Positions 46,621-55,072 of a DNA stretch of 64,000 nucleotides are shown one piece after another. A model generated the notes under the pieces. That model saw nothing but the letters and a program-made list of their open reading frames with translations, searched no databases and was not told the origin of the DNA. Position 1 is the stretch's first letter, and each line of letters starts with the position of its first letter. The position numbers and the translations under genes are program-made. This stretch comes from Ruminococcus sp. JC304 (GTDB taxonomy: Bacteria > Bacillota > Clostridia > Lachnospirales > Lachnospiraceae): positions 2,330,297 through 2,394,296 of the forward strand of contig HE978651.1 in the NCBI GenBank assembly GCA_000285855.2. The letters are read 5' to 3'.

Positions 46621-46831
46621 CATGGGAAGCAATTATGTCCGGGACTCAGTTTCGGAACCATTGTATTTCTAGGCATTTGGAAAGCCGCTAAAACCATGAG
46701 CCGCTCTCTCAAACTCGCTACGTCTCCGACTTCGCTCAGACAGTGAAACGATCGGCTCATAACGCGTCTTCCCAAATGCCAAGAACTACAATGAACCCTC
46801 AAATTCGCCCCGGACATAATTGCTTCCCATG
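46621..46831 (-). repeat. long-hairpin repeat element, copy A
   Basis: A 211-bp imperfect inverted repeat with 66-bp arms; the outer 23 bp (beginning CATGGGAAGCAATTATGTC) are perfectly self-complementary. The 79-nt centre (46687-46765) is 70/79 identical, in opposite orientation, to the centre of copy B at 47145-47223. Confidence 0.85.
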
Positions 46832-46871
46832 CTGGTCATTGGCTGTGTAAGATATTTACTGTAGAATATAA

Positions 46872-47034
46872 CTATAGAAGCCCTCTAAAATAATGCAGCT
46901 TAATCCAACCCATCTGGATATAAAATCCTGTGTCAGATATCCCTGACGTGCGTCAGCACGCCTGCAGATATCTTCCTTGTTTTTCGCACTCTTCTGAACT
47001 GTCTCAAATGCATTAATCAAGAGGCTTGCTATAG
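46872..47034 (-). mobile_element. 163-bp MITE-like element
   Basis: Ends are 15-bp imperfect inverted repeats (CTATAGAAGCCCTCT / CTATAGCAAGCCTCT, 12/15), flanked on both sides by a direct repeat ATATAA. No transposase is encoded. The 48-bp palindrome at 3245-3292 matches both ends with the middle deleted. A 69-codon open frame crosses the element but has no ribosome site. Confidence 0.7.
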
Positions 47035-47076
47035 ATATAAATCCTGAAGAAACGCATGACAACATGCAGCAAAACA

Positions 47077-47290
47077 GCGCAGAAAAATATTTTATTGGGA
47101 GTGCATTTGCAGGGGTCTTAGATATTCTTAGTTCTCAGAAATCTGCGTTATGAGCCGGCTGCATCACTGTCTGAGCGAAGTCGGAGACGTAGCGAGTTTG
47201 ACAAGCCGGCTCATGGTTTTAGCAGATTTCTGAGGACTTAGAATATCTTAGCCCCCGAAACCGCACTCCCAATAAAATATTTTTCTGCGC
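47077..47290 (+). repeat. long-hairpin repeat element, copy B
   Basis: A 214-bp inverted repeat with arms of 67-68 bp. The outer 28 bp (47077-47104 and 47263-47290) are perfect inverted copies. The centre 47145-47223 matches the copy A core, whereas the arms have no similarity to the copy A arms. Confidence 0.85.
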
Positions 47291-47311
47291 GTCCCTCTTG
47301 CCATTCACACG

Positions 47312-49027
47312 CTACATCTTACGAAACCTCTCATACCGTTCCTGTGCAATCTGTTCCCCACTTTTACCAGCCTGTTTCACTAGAAACTGTTTCATCCGAA
47401 TTTTCATATACTCTGCGATTTCCGGCAGATTCTCTTCACTTGCCGGATATTCCTCCGGTATGATCCGTTCAATGATCCCAAGCTCTTTCAAATGCGCCGC
47501 TGTTACTTTCATAACCTCCGCAGCTTCCGGTGCCTTCCTGCTGTCTTTCCAGAGAATAGAAGCAAATCCTTCCGGCGAGAGAATGGTGTAGGTTGCATTT
47601 TCCATCATCCAGACTTCATTGCCAACTGCAAGTGCAAGTGCACCGCCACTGCCGCCTTCACCAATTACAACAGAAAGAACCGGCACCTTCAGATCTGACA
47701 TTTCCAGGAGATTCCTTGCAATGGCTTCGCCCTGTCCCCGTTCTTCTGCTTCCAGTCCGCAAAATGCTCCCGGAGTGTCTACAAATGTGATGACTGCGCG
47801 CCCAAATTTCTCTGCCTGTTTCATCAGGCGAAGAGCCTTTTTGTACCCTTCCGGTGACGGCATTCCAAAGTTGCATCTGATGTTTTCTTTTGTAGTATGC
47901 CCTTTACGGATTCCGATTACTGTAACAGGCTGTCCATCCAGTGTGGCAACACCACCGATGATGGCATTGTCGTCTCTGACACCTCTTTCACCATGAAATT
48001 CCATGAAATCATCAAAAATGGCATCAATATATTCCGCTGCTGACGGACGGTCGCTGCTTCTGGCGATCTGGACTCTGTCCCAGGCTGTAAGATTTTTTTG
48101 TTTCTTCTGCTTTTTCTTTTTGCCAAAAGTATCAAATGCCCTTGCTGCTGTTTCCTGAGGAAATTCTCCATAACATTCTCTGGTATTGTGCAGTTTCAGA
48201 ATCAGCGAAAGAACATCACGCATGGAGCCTCGTTCGACAATTCCATCGAGAAATCCATGTTCCAGAAGAAACTCCGGTCTCTGGAAACCCTCCGGCAGTT
48301 TCTGACCTATAGTCTGTTCAATGACTCTCGGGCCGGCAAATCCGATCAGGGAACCTGGTTCTGCAAGGATAATGTCTCCAAGCATGGCGAAGCTTGCAGT
48401 GACGCCACCGGTTGTCGGGTCTGTAAGCACAGATGTGTAGAGAAGTCCTGCCTCGGAATGGCGCTTGATAGCAGCGGAGGTTTTTGCCATCTGCATCAGT
48501 GATACAATCCCCTCCTGCATTCTGGCACCGCCGGAGCAGCAGAACAGGATAACCGGAAGACTCTGTCGTGTAGCTTCTTCGAATGAACGGGCAATTTTTT
48601 CTCCTACTACATAACCCATGGATGCCATCAGAAATCTGGCATCCATTACTCCGAGTACGGTGCGTATGCCGCCGATTGTAGCTTCTCCAATAAGAATGGC
48701 CTCATCCATTTTGGTTTTCTCTTTCAGATTCTCAATTTTCTGTGGATAGTCCGGATAATCCAGAGGATTGCTGTTATCAATTCCTGTGAACCACTCTTTA
48801 AAACTTCCTTTATCTGCGATCATTTTGATGCGGCGTTTTGCGCTGATTCTGAAATATCCTCCGCATTTCGGGCACACATAGGCGTTGGATATTACGTCTT
48901 CTCTGTAAACCATTTCTCCGCACTTTGGACATTTGATCCATAAACCCTCAGGTACGGAAACAGATGCGGACTGTTTATTCCGCTCTTCTGAAACTGTTTT
49001 CTTAAAAAATCTCTTCAAGTCTGCCAT
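47312..49027 (-). CDS. accDA: acetyl-CoA carboxylase carboxyltransferase, fused beta (AccD) and alpha (AccA) subunits
   Basis: Transfers carboxyl from carboxybiotin to acetyl-CoA. The 571-residue chain begins with an AccD domain: zinc finger CPKCGEM...CPKCGGYF (about 33-57), [11 protein letters not shown] and [18 protein letters not shown]. After a lysine-rich linker (about 300-310, [10 protein letters not shown]), an AccA domain follows with [36 protein letters not shown] and [14 protein letters not shown]. The usual separate subunits are about 280 and 320 residues, so both are near complete. The reading frame is continuous. Last gene of the fatty-acid operon, with an AT-rich 181-bp gap before it. 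Confidence 0.95.
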   Translation of the reverse strand: MADLKRFFKKTVSEERNKQSASVSVPEGLWIKCPKCGEMVYREDVISNAYVCPKCGGYFRISAKRRIKMIADKGSFKEWFTGIDNSNPLDYPDYPQKIENLKEKTKMDEAILIGEATIGGIRTVLGVMDARFLMASMGYVVGEKIARSFEEATRQSLPVILFCCSGGARMQEGIVSLMQMAKTSAAIKRHSEAGLLYTSVLTDPTTGGVTASFAMLGDIILAEPGSLIGFAGPRVIEQTIGQKLPEGFQRPEFLLEHGFLDGIVERGSMRDVLSLILKLHNTRECYGEFPQETAARAFDTFGKKKKQKKQKNLTAWDRVQIARSSDRPSAAEYIDAIFDDFMEFHGERGVRDDNAIIGGVATLDGQPVTVIGIRKGHTTKENIRCNFGMPSPEGYKKALRLMKQAEKFGRAVITFVDTPGAFCGLEAEERGQGEAIARNLLEMSDLKVPVLSVVIGEGGSGGALALAVGNEVWMMENATYTILSPEGFASILWKDSRKAPEAAEVMKVTAAHLKELGIIERIIPEEYPASEENLPEIAEYMKIRMKQFLVKQAGKSGEQIAQERYERFRKM

Positions 49028-49208
49028 TAAAATCCTGCTCCTTTATGTAACCCAATTTGCTGTTGCTTTCACACAACAAAATAACGTTAATAACTATTAA
49101 TCAAACTAATTCTATCAAAAATAATTTTATCGGTTCGCTCATTAATTACCTTTTGATAAATATGTAATTTCTACTGAACTATAAAATATATCTGCACCAG
49201 ATTTTCTT

Positions 49209-50555
49209 TTACAGATCCGGATAATGCTGTGGAATGAAATCAGTTGTAATGTTTCCCTCCTGAAAATCCGGTTGATTGAGAAGCTCATATAAGAAATCTA
49301 CGTTGGTCTTTACTCCTTCAATCGCAACTTCTCCAAGTGCACTGATCATTTTCCGGATAGCACTGCGGCGGTCCTTGTCATAGACGATAATCTTAGCGAT
49401 CATGGAATCATAGTATGGCGGGATTGCATAGTCATTGTAAACTGCTGTATCCACACGGATTCCGTTTCCGCCTGGAAGGTGCAGATCTGTGATCCTGCCA
49501 GGACATGGCATGAAATGTCTCTCAGGGTCTTCTGCATTGATCCTGCATTCCATGGCGTGACCGCGGATTTCTATATCTTTCTGCTGAACGCTTAAGGGTT
49601 CTCCTGCCGCAATACGGATCTGCTCTTTGATCAGGTCTACGCCAGACACAAATTCTGTCACAGGATGCTCTACCTGGATCCTGGTATTCATTTCCATAAA
49701 ATAGAATTCTCCTGACTGATCCAGAAGGAACTCTATGGTTCCTGCACTTTCATAGCCTGCTGCCTTTGCTGCACGGACTGCGGTTTCTCCCATTCTCTTT
49801 CGTAGTTTGTCTGCAATTGCAATACAGGGAGATTCTTCGATCATTTTCTGGTGGCGTCTCTGAACAGAGCAGTCACGCTCTCCCAGATGAATCACATTTC
49901 CGTATTTATCTGCGAGAATCTGTACCTCTACATGTCTTGGATTTTCCACAAATCGTTCCAGATACATGGTATTATCAGAAAAAGAATGGACAGATTCCTG
50001 TTGTGCTGTTTCAAATAATTTGGCAAATTCCTGCTCATTACGTGCTACGCGCATTCCTTTTCCACCACCACCTGCCGAAGCCTTGATCATAACCGGAAAG
50101 CCGATTTCTTTTACCGCTTCCTGTGCTTCTGCCACTGTGTAAACCGGCTCTTTTGTGCCTGGTACCACCGGGACTTTAGCTCTGCGCATAGTATTTTTTG
50201 CCTCTGATTTATTTCCCATTCTGGAAATAACCTCTGCAGAAGGACCGATGAATGCTACGTTGCATTTCTCACACATTTCCACGAATCGGCTGTTCTCTGA
50301 AAGAAATCCGAAGCCCGGATGGATAGCTTCTGCATTTGTGGCAATAGTTGCGCTTAAGATTCGCTCCATATTCAGATAGCTGTCTGTAGACTGTGCTTTG
50401 CCAATGCAGACTGCTTCATCTGCAAGCTGAGTATGCAGGGCATCTCTGTCTGGTTCTGAATATACAGCAACTGTGCGGATTCCCATTTCACGGCATGCAC
50501 GGATAATGCGCACTGCAATCTCTCCACGGTTGGCAATCAAAATTTTTCCAAACAT
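49209..50555 (-). CDS. accC: biotin carboxylase
   Basis: ATP-dependent carboxylation of biotin on AccB. The 448-residue product has the N-terminal KILIANRGEIAVRIIRACRE, the ATP-grasp glycine loop KASAGGGGKGMR, ERDCSVQRRHQKMIEE and MNTRIQVEHPVTE. It starts 3 bp after fabZ. Confidence 0.97.
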   Translation of the reverse strand: MFGKILIANRGEIAVRIIRACREMGIRTVAVYSEPDRDALHTQLADEAVCIGKAQSTDSYLNMERILSATIATNAEAIHPGFGFLSENSRFVEMCEKCNVAFIGPSAEVISRMGNKSEAKNTMRRAKVPVVPGTKEPVYTVAEAQEAVKEIGFPVMIKASAGGGGKGMRVARNEQEFAKLFETAQQESVHSFSDNTMYLERFVENPRHVEVQILADKYGNVIHLGERDCSVQRRHQKMIEESPCIAIADKLRKRMGETAVRAAKAAGYESAGTIEFLLDQSGEFYFMEMNTRIQVEHPVTEFVSGVDLIKEQIRIAAGEPLSVQQKDIEIRGHAMECRINAEDPERHFMPCPGRITDLHLPGGNGIRVDTAVYNDYAIPPYYDSMIAKIIVYDKDRRSAIRKMISALGEVAIEGVKTNVDFLYELLNQPDFQEGNITTDFIPQHYPDL

Positions 50556-50558
50556 TTG

Positions 50559-50990
50559 TTATGCTCCTACTGCAAAGGTCAGTTCTGCGATCACTGCTAC
50601 TTTGCCGTCCTGATTTGTAGCTTTTGCTCTTCCAACTCCCATTGGGCCTTTTTCCTTGATGATCTCTACTTCAAGTGTAAGAGTATCACCCGGAACTACT
50701 TTGTTCTTGAATTTTGCATTATTGATAGATGCAAAATATGCAATTTTTCCCTTATTCTCCGGTTTGCTCAGGATTGCAACTGCACCAGTCTGAGCAAGTG
50801 CTTCTATGATCAGAACTCCGGGCATGATTGGTTCCTGTGGAAAATGTCCTGCAAACTGCGGTTCATTGTAAGTAATACATTTCTTTCCTGTTGCCTTTAC
50901 ACCCGGAACCAGATCTTCGATTGTATCGATCAGGAGGAACGGGTGTCTGTGGGGAATGATTTCCATGATTTCTTTTGTTGTAAGCTTCAT
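50559..50990 (-). CDS. fabZ: (3R)-hydroxyacyl-ACP dehydratase FabZ
   Basis: Dehydrates hydroxyacyl-ACP. The 143-residue hotdog-fold protein has IMEIIPHRHPFLLID and the catalytic GHFPQEPIMPGVLIIEALAQTGA helix (His and Glu). It lies between accB and accC, the typical Firmicutes arrangement. Confidence 0.97.
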   Translation of the reverse strand: MKLTTKEIMEIIPHRHPFLLIDTIEDLVPGVKATGKKCITYNEPQFAGHFPQEPIMPGVLIIEALAQTGAVAILSKPENKGKIAYFASINNAKFKNKVVPGDTLTLEVEIIKEKGPMGVGRAKATNQDGKVAVIAELTFAVGA

Positions 50991-51016
50991 TGTGAATGCC
51001 TCCTTATCTTTTTTCT

Positions 51017-51493
51017 CTATTCTATCACAAACATTGGCTGTCCGAACTCTACCATCTGTTCATTTTCCACCAGAATTTCTTTGACAGTACCGTCAAATTC
51101 TGACTCGATCTCATTCATCAGCTTCATTGCTTCAACAATACCAAGAACCTGGCCTTTGTTTACTTTATCTCCCACTTTCACGAACGGAGCACTTTCAGGA
51201 GATGAAGCTGCGTAGTAGGTTCCTACAAGAGGAGATTTCACTACATTTCCTGTAAATGTTTCTGTACCGGATGCCTGACCAGTTATCTGATTCTGCACTG
51301 CAGATTGCGCTGCCGGCTGCATCACCGGCTGACACTGAACTGACAATGCAGCATCTGTATTTGCTGCAACCTGCTGTACGATTGTTTTCTCTGCTGACAT
51401 GGAGATATTTAAGTTTCCGTCCTGCAGATTAAATTGTGTCAGATTTGAATCACTGACTGCGTGGATCAGTTCTATTATATTTGATAATTCCAT
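51017..51493 (-). CDS. accB: biotin carboxyl carrier protein
   Basis: Carrier subunit of acetyl-CoA carboxylase. The 158-residue protein has an N-terminal helical start, a flexible Gln/Ala-rich linker (about 40-80) and the biotinyl domain with the biotinylated Lys124 in EAMKLMNEIE. The 105-bp space before it (from fabF) contains a GCCTGAA/TTCAGGC inverted repeat next to the ribosome site. Confidence 0.97.
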   Translation of the reverse strand: MELSNIIELIHAVSDSNLTQFNLQDGNLNISMSAEKTIVQQVAANTDAALSVQCQPVMQPAAQSAVQNQITGQASGTETFTGNVVKSPLVGTYYAASSPESAPFVKVGDKVNKGQVLGIVEAMKLMNEIESEFDGTVKEILVENEQMVEFGQPMFVIE

Positions 51494-51598
51494 TTATGTC
51501 CTCCTGCCTGAACCAATCAGAGATTCAGGCTGTCTGATCCAGCCAGATATCTGATCTTTCGCCTCCGCCGGATCTGTATTCATTATGTTTCTGTAAAA

Positions 51599-52834
51599 TC
51601 AGTCTTCGTATTTTTTAATAAGTAAGGATGCATTATGTCCACCAAATCCAAGCGAATTTGACAATGCATATTTAATATCCATCTTAACCGGGCCGTTTCC
51701 TACATAATCCAGGTCGCACTGTTCGTCCGGTACTTGATAGCCCACTGTCTGATGGATCAGTCCTTCCTGAAGTTCTTTAACACAGGTGATCACTTCTACT
51801 GCACCGGCAGCTCCCAGAAGATGTCCTGTGACGGATTTAGTAGAATTTACTTTCATTTCTTTTGCATGCTCACCAAATGTTTTCTTAATGGCAATAGTCT
51901 CAAATAAGTCGTTGTGATGTGTGCTTGTACCGTGGGCATTCACATACCATACATCATCTGTAGAAATACCAGCTTCTTTTACAGCAAGCTCCATGGCTTT
52001 GGCAGCACCGGAACCGTCTTCTGCAGGGGATGTGATGTGGAATGCATCTCCTGTCGCACCATATCCTACAACCTCTGCAAGAATCTTCGCACCGCGGGCT
52101 TTGGCATGCTCTAATTCTTCCAGAACTACAACACCTGCGCCCTCGCCCATAACAAAGCCGCTTCTTTCTTTATCAAAAGGAATCGAACATCTCTTTGGAT
52201 CTGTAGAAGATGTGAGAGCTGTCAGGGCTGCGAAACCACCAAAGCCTGTTGGTGTGATAGCAGCTTCTGTTCCCCCTGCTACCATTACGTCTGCATCAGA
52301 CCACTGGATAGTGCGGTATGCTTCACCGATACTGTGTGTTCCTGTTGCGCAGGCTGTTACAACATTAATATTCTTTCCACGAAGCCCGAACTGAATGGAT
52401 ACGTTTCCAGATGCCATATTTGAGATCAGCAGTGGAATCATCAGCGGATTCAGTCTGCCAGGACCTTTTGTCTCCAGAATTTCGCAGGATTTCTCTACTA
52501 CCTGCATGCTCCCGATACCGCTTCCTACACTGCATCCTACACGGAACGGATCTTCTTTTGTCATATCAAGACCGGACTGCTCGATGGCTTCTTTTGCTGC
52601 AGCTACTGCATATTGGCTGAAAAGTTCCATACGTTTGGCAGATTTAAAATCCATGTAATCTTTGGGGTTAAAATTATTGATCTCTGCTGCCATATGTGCT
52701 CTGTATTTTGTTGTGTCAAATCGGGTTACTTCTGCGAAATTTGTTCTGCCCTCTTTTACGCTGTTCCAGAATTCTTCTACACTAAGACCTACAGGAGTGA
52801 TAGCTCCCATACCTGTGATCACTACTCTTCTCAT
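51599..52834 (-). CDS. fabF: beta-ketoacyl-ACP synthase II
   Basis: Elongating condensing enzyme. The 411-residue product has the active-site Cys162 (VTACATGTHSIG) and the two histidines in NAHGTSTHHND and KSVTGHLLGAAGAVE. It follows fabG after 11 bp. No fabH (KAS III) is in the window, so initiation must be encoded elsewhere. Confidence 0.97.
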   Translation of the reverse strand: MRRVVITGMGAITPVGLSVEEFWNSVKEGRTNFAEVTRFDTTKYRAHMAAEINNFNPKDYMDFKSAKRMELFSQYAVAAAKEAIEQSGLDMTKEDPFRVGCSVGSGIGSMQVVEKSCEILETKGPGRLNPLMIPLLISNMASGNVSIQFGLRGKNINVVTACATGTHSIGEAYRTIQWSDADVMVAGGTEAAITPTGFGGFAALTALTSSTDPKRCSIPFDKERSGFVMGEGAGVVVLEELEHAKARGAKILAEVVGYGATGDAFHITSPAEDGSGAAKAMELAVKEAGISTDDVWYVNAHGTSTHHNDLFETIAIKKTFGEHAKEMKVNSTKSVTGHLLGAAGAVEVITCVKELQEGLIHQTVGYQVPDEQCDLDYVGNGPVKMDIKYALSNSLGFGGHNASLLIKKYED

Positions 52835-52845
52835 TTTATTCTCCT

Positions 52846-53586
52846 TTATACATTCATACCGCCATCCACACTGATGACCTGTCCTGTAATATAATCTGCT
52901 TTCTCAGATGCCAGAAATACTGCTGTATTGGCAATATCCTCCGGTTTTCCAAACCGTCCCAGGATAATCTGCCTGCAGGCCGCTTCTTTCACGCTGTCTC
53001 CCAGAACCTCTGTCATCTCTGTATCCACGAAGCCCGGTGCAATGGCATTTACTGTAATTCCTCTGCTTCCCAGTTCTCTGGCCATAGTCTTTGTCAGACC
53101 GATCACGCCAGCCTTGGATGCTGCATAATTGGCCTGTCCTGGATTTCCCAGAATACCGGACACAGAAGAAATATTGATAATTTTACCACTGCGCTGCTTC
53201 AGCATCTGTCTTGCGCTGTGACGAATCGTATTGAAGGTTCCCTTCAGGTTGATATTTAATACAGCATCAAAATCCTCTTCCTTCATTTTCATGATCAGCC
53301 CATCTCTTGTGATCCCGGCATTATTCACCAGAATATCCAGATGTCCAAACTCAGCTACCACATCCCTGATCATTTTCTCGCAGGCTGTAAAATCACTGAC
53401 ATCGCATTGGCAGGTAACAGCTTTTCCACCCTGTTCTTCAATCAGTTGTTTTACCTCTAAAGCTTTTTTTTCTGAGCCATTATAATTGATAATTACCTGT
53501 GCTCCTTCTTTTGCCAGAGCCACAGCAATGGCTCTGCCGATTCCTCTTCCTGCTCCTGTGATCAGAGCTACTTTATTTTCCAGCAT
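52846..53586 (-). CDS. fabG: 3-oxoacyl-ACP reductase
   Basis: NADPH-dependent short-chain dehydrogenase. The 246-residue product has TGAGRGIG (10-17), NNAGITRD, and the catalytic Ser141, Tyr154 and Lys158 (NYAASKAG). The start directly abuts the fabD stop codon. Confidence 0.96.
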   Translation of the reverse strand: MLENKVALITGAGRGIGRAIAVALAKEGAQVIINYNGSEKKALEVKQLIEEQGGKAVTCQCDVSDFTACEKMIRDVVAEFGHLDILVNNAGITRDGLIMKMKEEDFDAVLNINLKGTFNTIRHSARQMLKQRSGKIINISSVSGILGNPGQANYAASKAGVIGLTKTMARELGSRGITVNAIAPGFVDTEMTEVLGDSVKEAACRQIILGRFGKPEDIANTAVFLASEKADYITGQVISVDGGMNV

Positions 53587-54507
53587 TTACAGACACTCCT
53601 TTCTGACCGTTTCCAGATCCTCTGCCTTTTCCACATGAAGAGCCTTCACATTTCTGTTGATCTTTTTCAGGAAACCTGTAAGTGTTTTTCCGGGTCCGAT
53701 TTCCACAAAGGTATCCACCCCGTCACGGATCATAGCTTCCACGCACTGCTGCCAACGTACAGAAGAGAACACCTGCCTTACCAAAAGTTCTTTTACTGAA
53801 TCAGGTTCTGTTACATATCCGGCAGTAACATTCGTGACATAGGGTATGGAAAATGGCTGCAGCTCCACTGCTTCCAGTGCCTGTCCAAGCTTCTCACCTG
53901 CGCCCTTCAGCAATTCACAATGGAAAGGGCCACTGACCTTCAGCGGGATCACTCTTCTGGCTCCCGCTTCTTTCAAAGCTTCTCCTGCAGCAGAAACCGC
54001 CTTTTCCTCTCCTGTGATCACGATCTGTCCCGGACAGTTATAATTGGCAACAGAAACAATTCCTTCGGTCTCTTCGCATACCTTTTCGATCAGTCCTGCA
54101 TCTGTTCCCAGAACTGCTGACATAGCGCCACCTGTGGGATAGGCCTCCTGCATATAGATGCCTCTTTTTCTTACCACTCCAAAAGCATCCTTCTCCTTCA
54201 TCACACCGGAAGCAATCAGTGCTCCGTATTCTCCCAGGCTCAGTCCTGCGTTTACCTGAGAATAGATTCCTGTTTCCTCCAGCGCGCGGAGCATGGCAAT
54301 TTCCGCAGTAAGCATGGCAATCTGTGTATATTCCGTAATATTTAATCTGTCCTCTTCTTCAAAACATAAAGCCCTGACATCCAGCCCGCTGGCTTCAGAC
54401 GCTGTCTGGAAAACCTGACGGCTTACCGGAAAGTTCTCATAAAAATCCTTTGCCATTCCGGTATACTGGGCACCCTGTCCAGGGAATACAAATGCAATCT
54501 TGGACAT
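53587..54507 (-). CDS. fabD: malonyl-CoA:ACP transacylase
   Basis: Loads malonyl groups on ACP. The 306-residue product has FPGQGAQYTGM, the nucleophile Ser90 (GLSLGEYGA) and the catalytic His in SGPFHCELL. No fabK or fabI enoyl reductase lies between acpP and fabD, unlike many Clostridia. A terminator and a FabT-like site lie between acpP and this gene. Confidence 0.96.
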   Translation of the reverse strand: MSKIAFVFPGQGAQYTGMAKDFYENFPVSRQVFQTASEASGLDVRALCFEEEDRLNITEYTQIAMLTAEIAMLRALEETGIYSQVNAGLSLGEYGALIASGVMKEKDAFGVVRKRGIYMQEAYPTGGAMSAVLGTDAGLIEKVCEETEGIVSVANYNCPGQIVITGEEKAVSAAGEALKEAGARRVIPLKVSGPFHCELLKGAGEKLGQALEAVELQPFSIPYVTNVTAGYVTEPDSVKELLVRQVFSSVRWQQCVEAMIRDGVDTFVEIGPGKTLTGFLKKINRNVKALHVEKAEDLETVRKECL

Positions 54508-54607
54508 ATATTATTTCCTCATCTTTCTCCACTCTTATCAGTTATATATTGCAATATCAGGACAAAAAATATTTTTCCCTGATATTCCATTAGTTTTACA
54601 ATAAAAT

Positions 54608-54624
54608 ATTTTGTATATCAAAGT
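54608..54624. promoter_or_regulatory. degenerate FabT-like palindrome upstream of fabD
   Basis: Minus-strand ACTTTGATATACAAAAT matches ACTTTGA-N3-TCAAAGT at 12 of 14 arm positions. It overlaps a possible -35 (TTGATA, 17 bp before TAAAAC). Confidence 0.5.
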
Positions 54625-54632
54625 ATATATTT

Positions 54633-54677
54633 AAAAAATTCTCCCCGGAGCCTGGTAACAGCCAGGTCTCCAAGGAG
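54633..54677 (-). terminator. terminator after acpP
   Basis: Minus strand: CTCC-GGA-CCTGG pairs with CCAGG-TCC-GGAG, followed by AATTTTTT. It lies 16 bp after the acpP stop, so acpP mRNA can be more abundant than the downstream operon. Confidence 0.85.
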
Positions 54678-54692
54678 TTCTACTTCACTTTA

Positions 54693-54926
54693 TTATGCTT
54701 CTACGCCTTTGTTTTTAAGGTAATCTATAACTGCACCAACAGTTGTCAGATCTGTAAGCTCCTCTGCCGGGATCTCAATATTATATTCGTCCTCAAGAGC
54801 CATAACCAATTCAAACAGATCAAGGGAATCTGCTCCCAGGTCATCTTTAAAAGAAGTCTCAGAAGTAATCTCGGATGCATCACAATTTAACTGCTCTGCA
54901 ATCATTTTGCTCATTTTTTCTAACAT
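54693..54926 (-). CDS. acpP: acyl carrier protein
   Basis: The 77-residue carrier has the phosphopantetheine attachment Ser34 in DLGADSLDLFELVMALEDEY, the standard helix II motif. AAAGGAG lies before the ATG. It is the first gene of the fatty-acid cluster, with a strong promoter carrying a perfect palindrome and its own terminator. Confidence 0.98.
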   Translation of the reverse strand: MLEKMSKMIAEQLNCDASEITSETSFKDDLGADSLDLFELVMALEDEYNIEIPAEELTDLTTVGAVIDYLKNKGVEA

Positions 54927-55003
54927 TGCTTTTTTCTCCTTTAATCAAGTCCTGCAGTATGATTCGGTTATTATCTCTCTGCCGGATGTTTTATTTCATA
55001 ATT

Positions 55004-55020
55004 ACTTTGATGTTCAAAGT
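55004..55020. promoter_or_regulatory. FabT-like operator at the acpP promoter
   Basis: ACTTTGA-TGT-TCAAAGT is a perfect 7-bp inverted repeat with 3-bp spacer, close to the reported FabT-type pattern TTTGA-N3-TCAAA. It overlaps the -10 region, where a repressor would block polymerase. Confidence 0.7.
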
Positions 55021-55046
55021 ATATATGTTCCTATTCCGTTTGTCAA
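55018..55046 (-). promoter_or_regulatory. sigma-A promoter for acpP
   Basis: Minus-strand TTGACA, 17-bp spacer, TATACT. Near-consensus and overlapped by the palindrome. Confidence 0.8.
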
Positions 55047-55072
55047 GCACTATTTTTGTTATCTTATTATTG

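Larger units (their letters stand above)
46576..47311. other. gene-free repeat island between gltX and accDA
   Basis: About 735 bp with no credible protein gene. It holds two large hairpin elements in opposite orientation with a MITE-like element between them. The short frames present are by-products of the repeats. GGGACGC (46615) and GCGTCCC (47289) lie at the outer borders as an inverted pair. Confidence 0.75.

Noticed and set aside
46856-47065. 69-codon frame across the MITE-like element
   Set aside because: It spans the element's inverted ends and flanks, with no ribosome site; probably a repeat by-product.
49028-49208. Another FabT-like operator before accDA
   Set aside because: The AT-rich gap contains a half-site (AGTTTGATTAA) but no paired arm.
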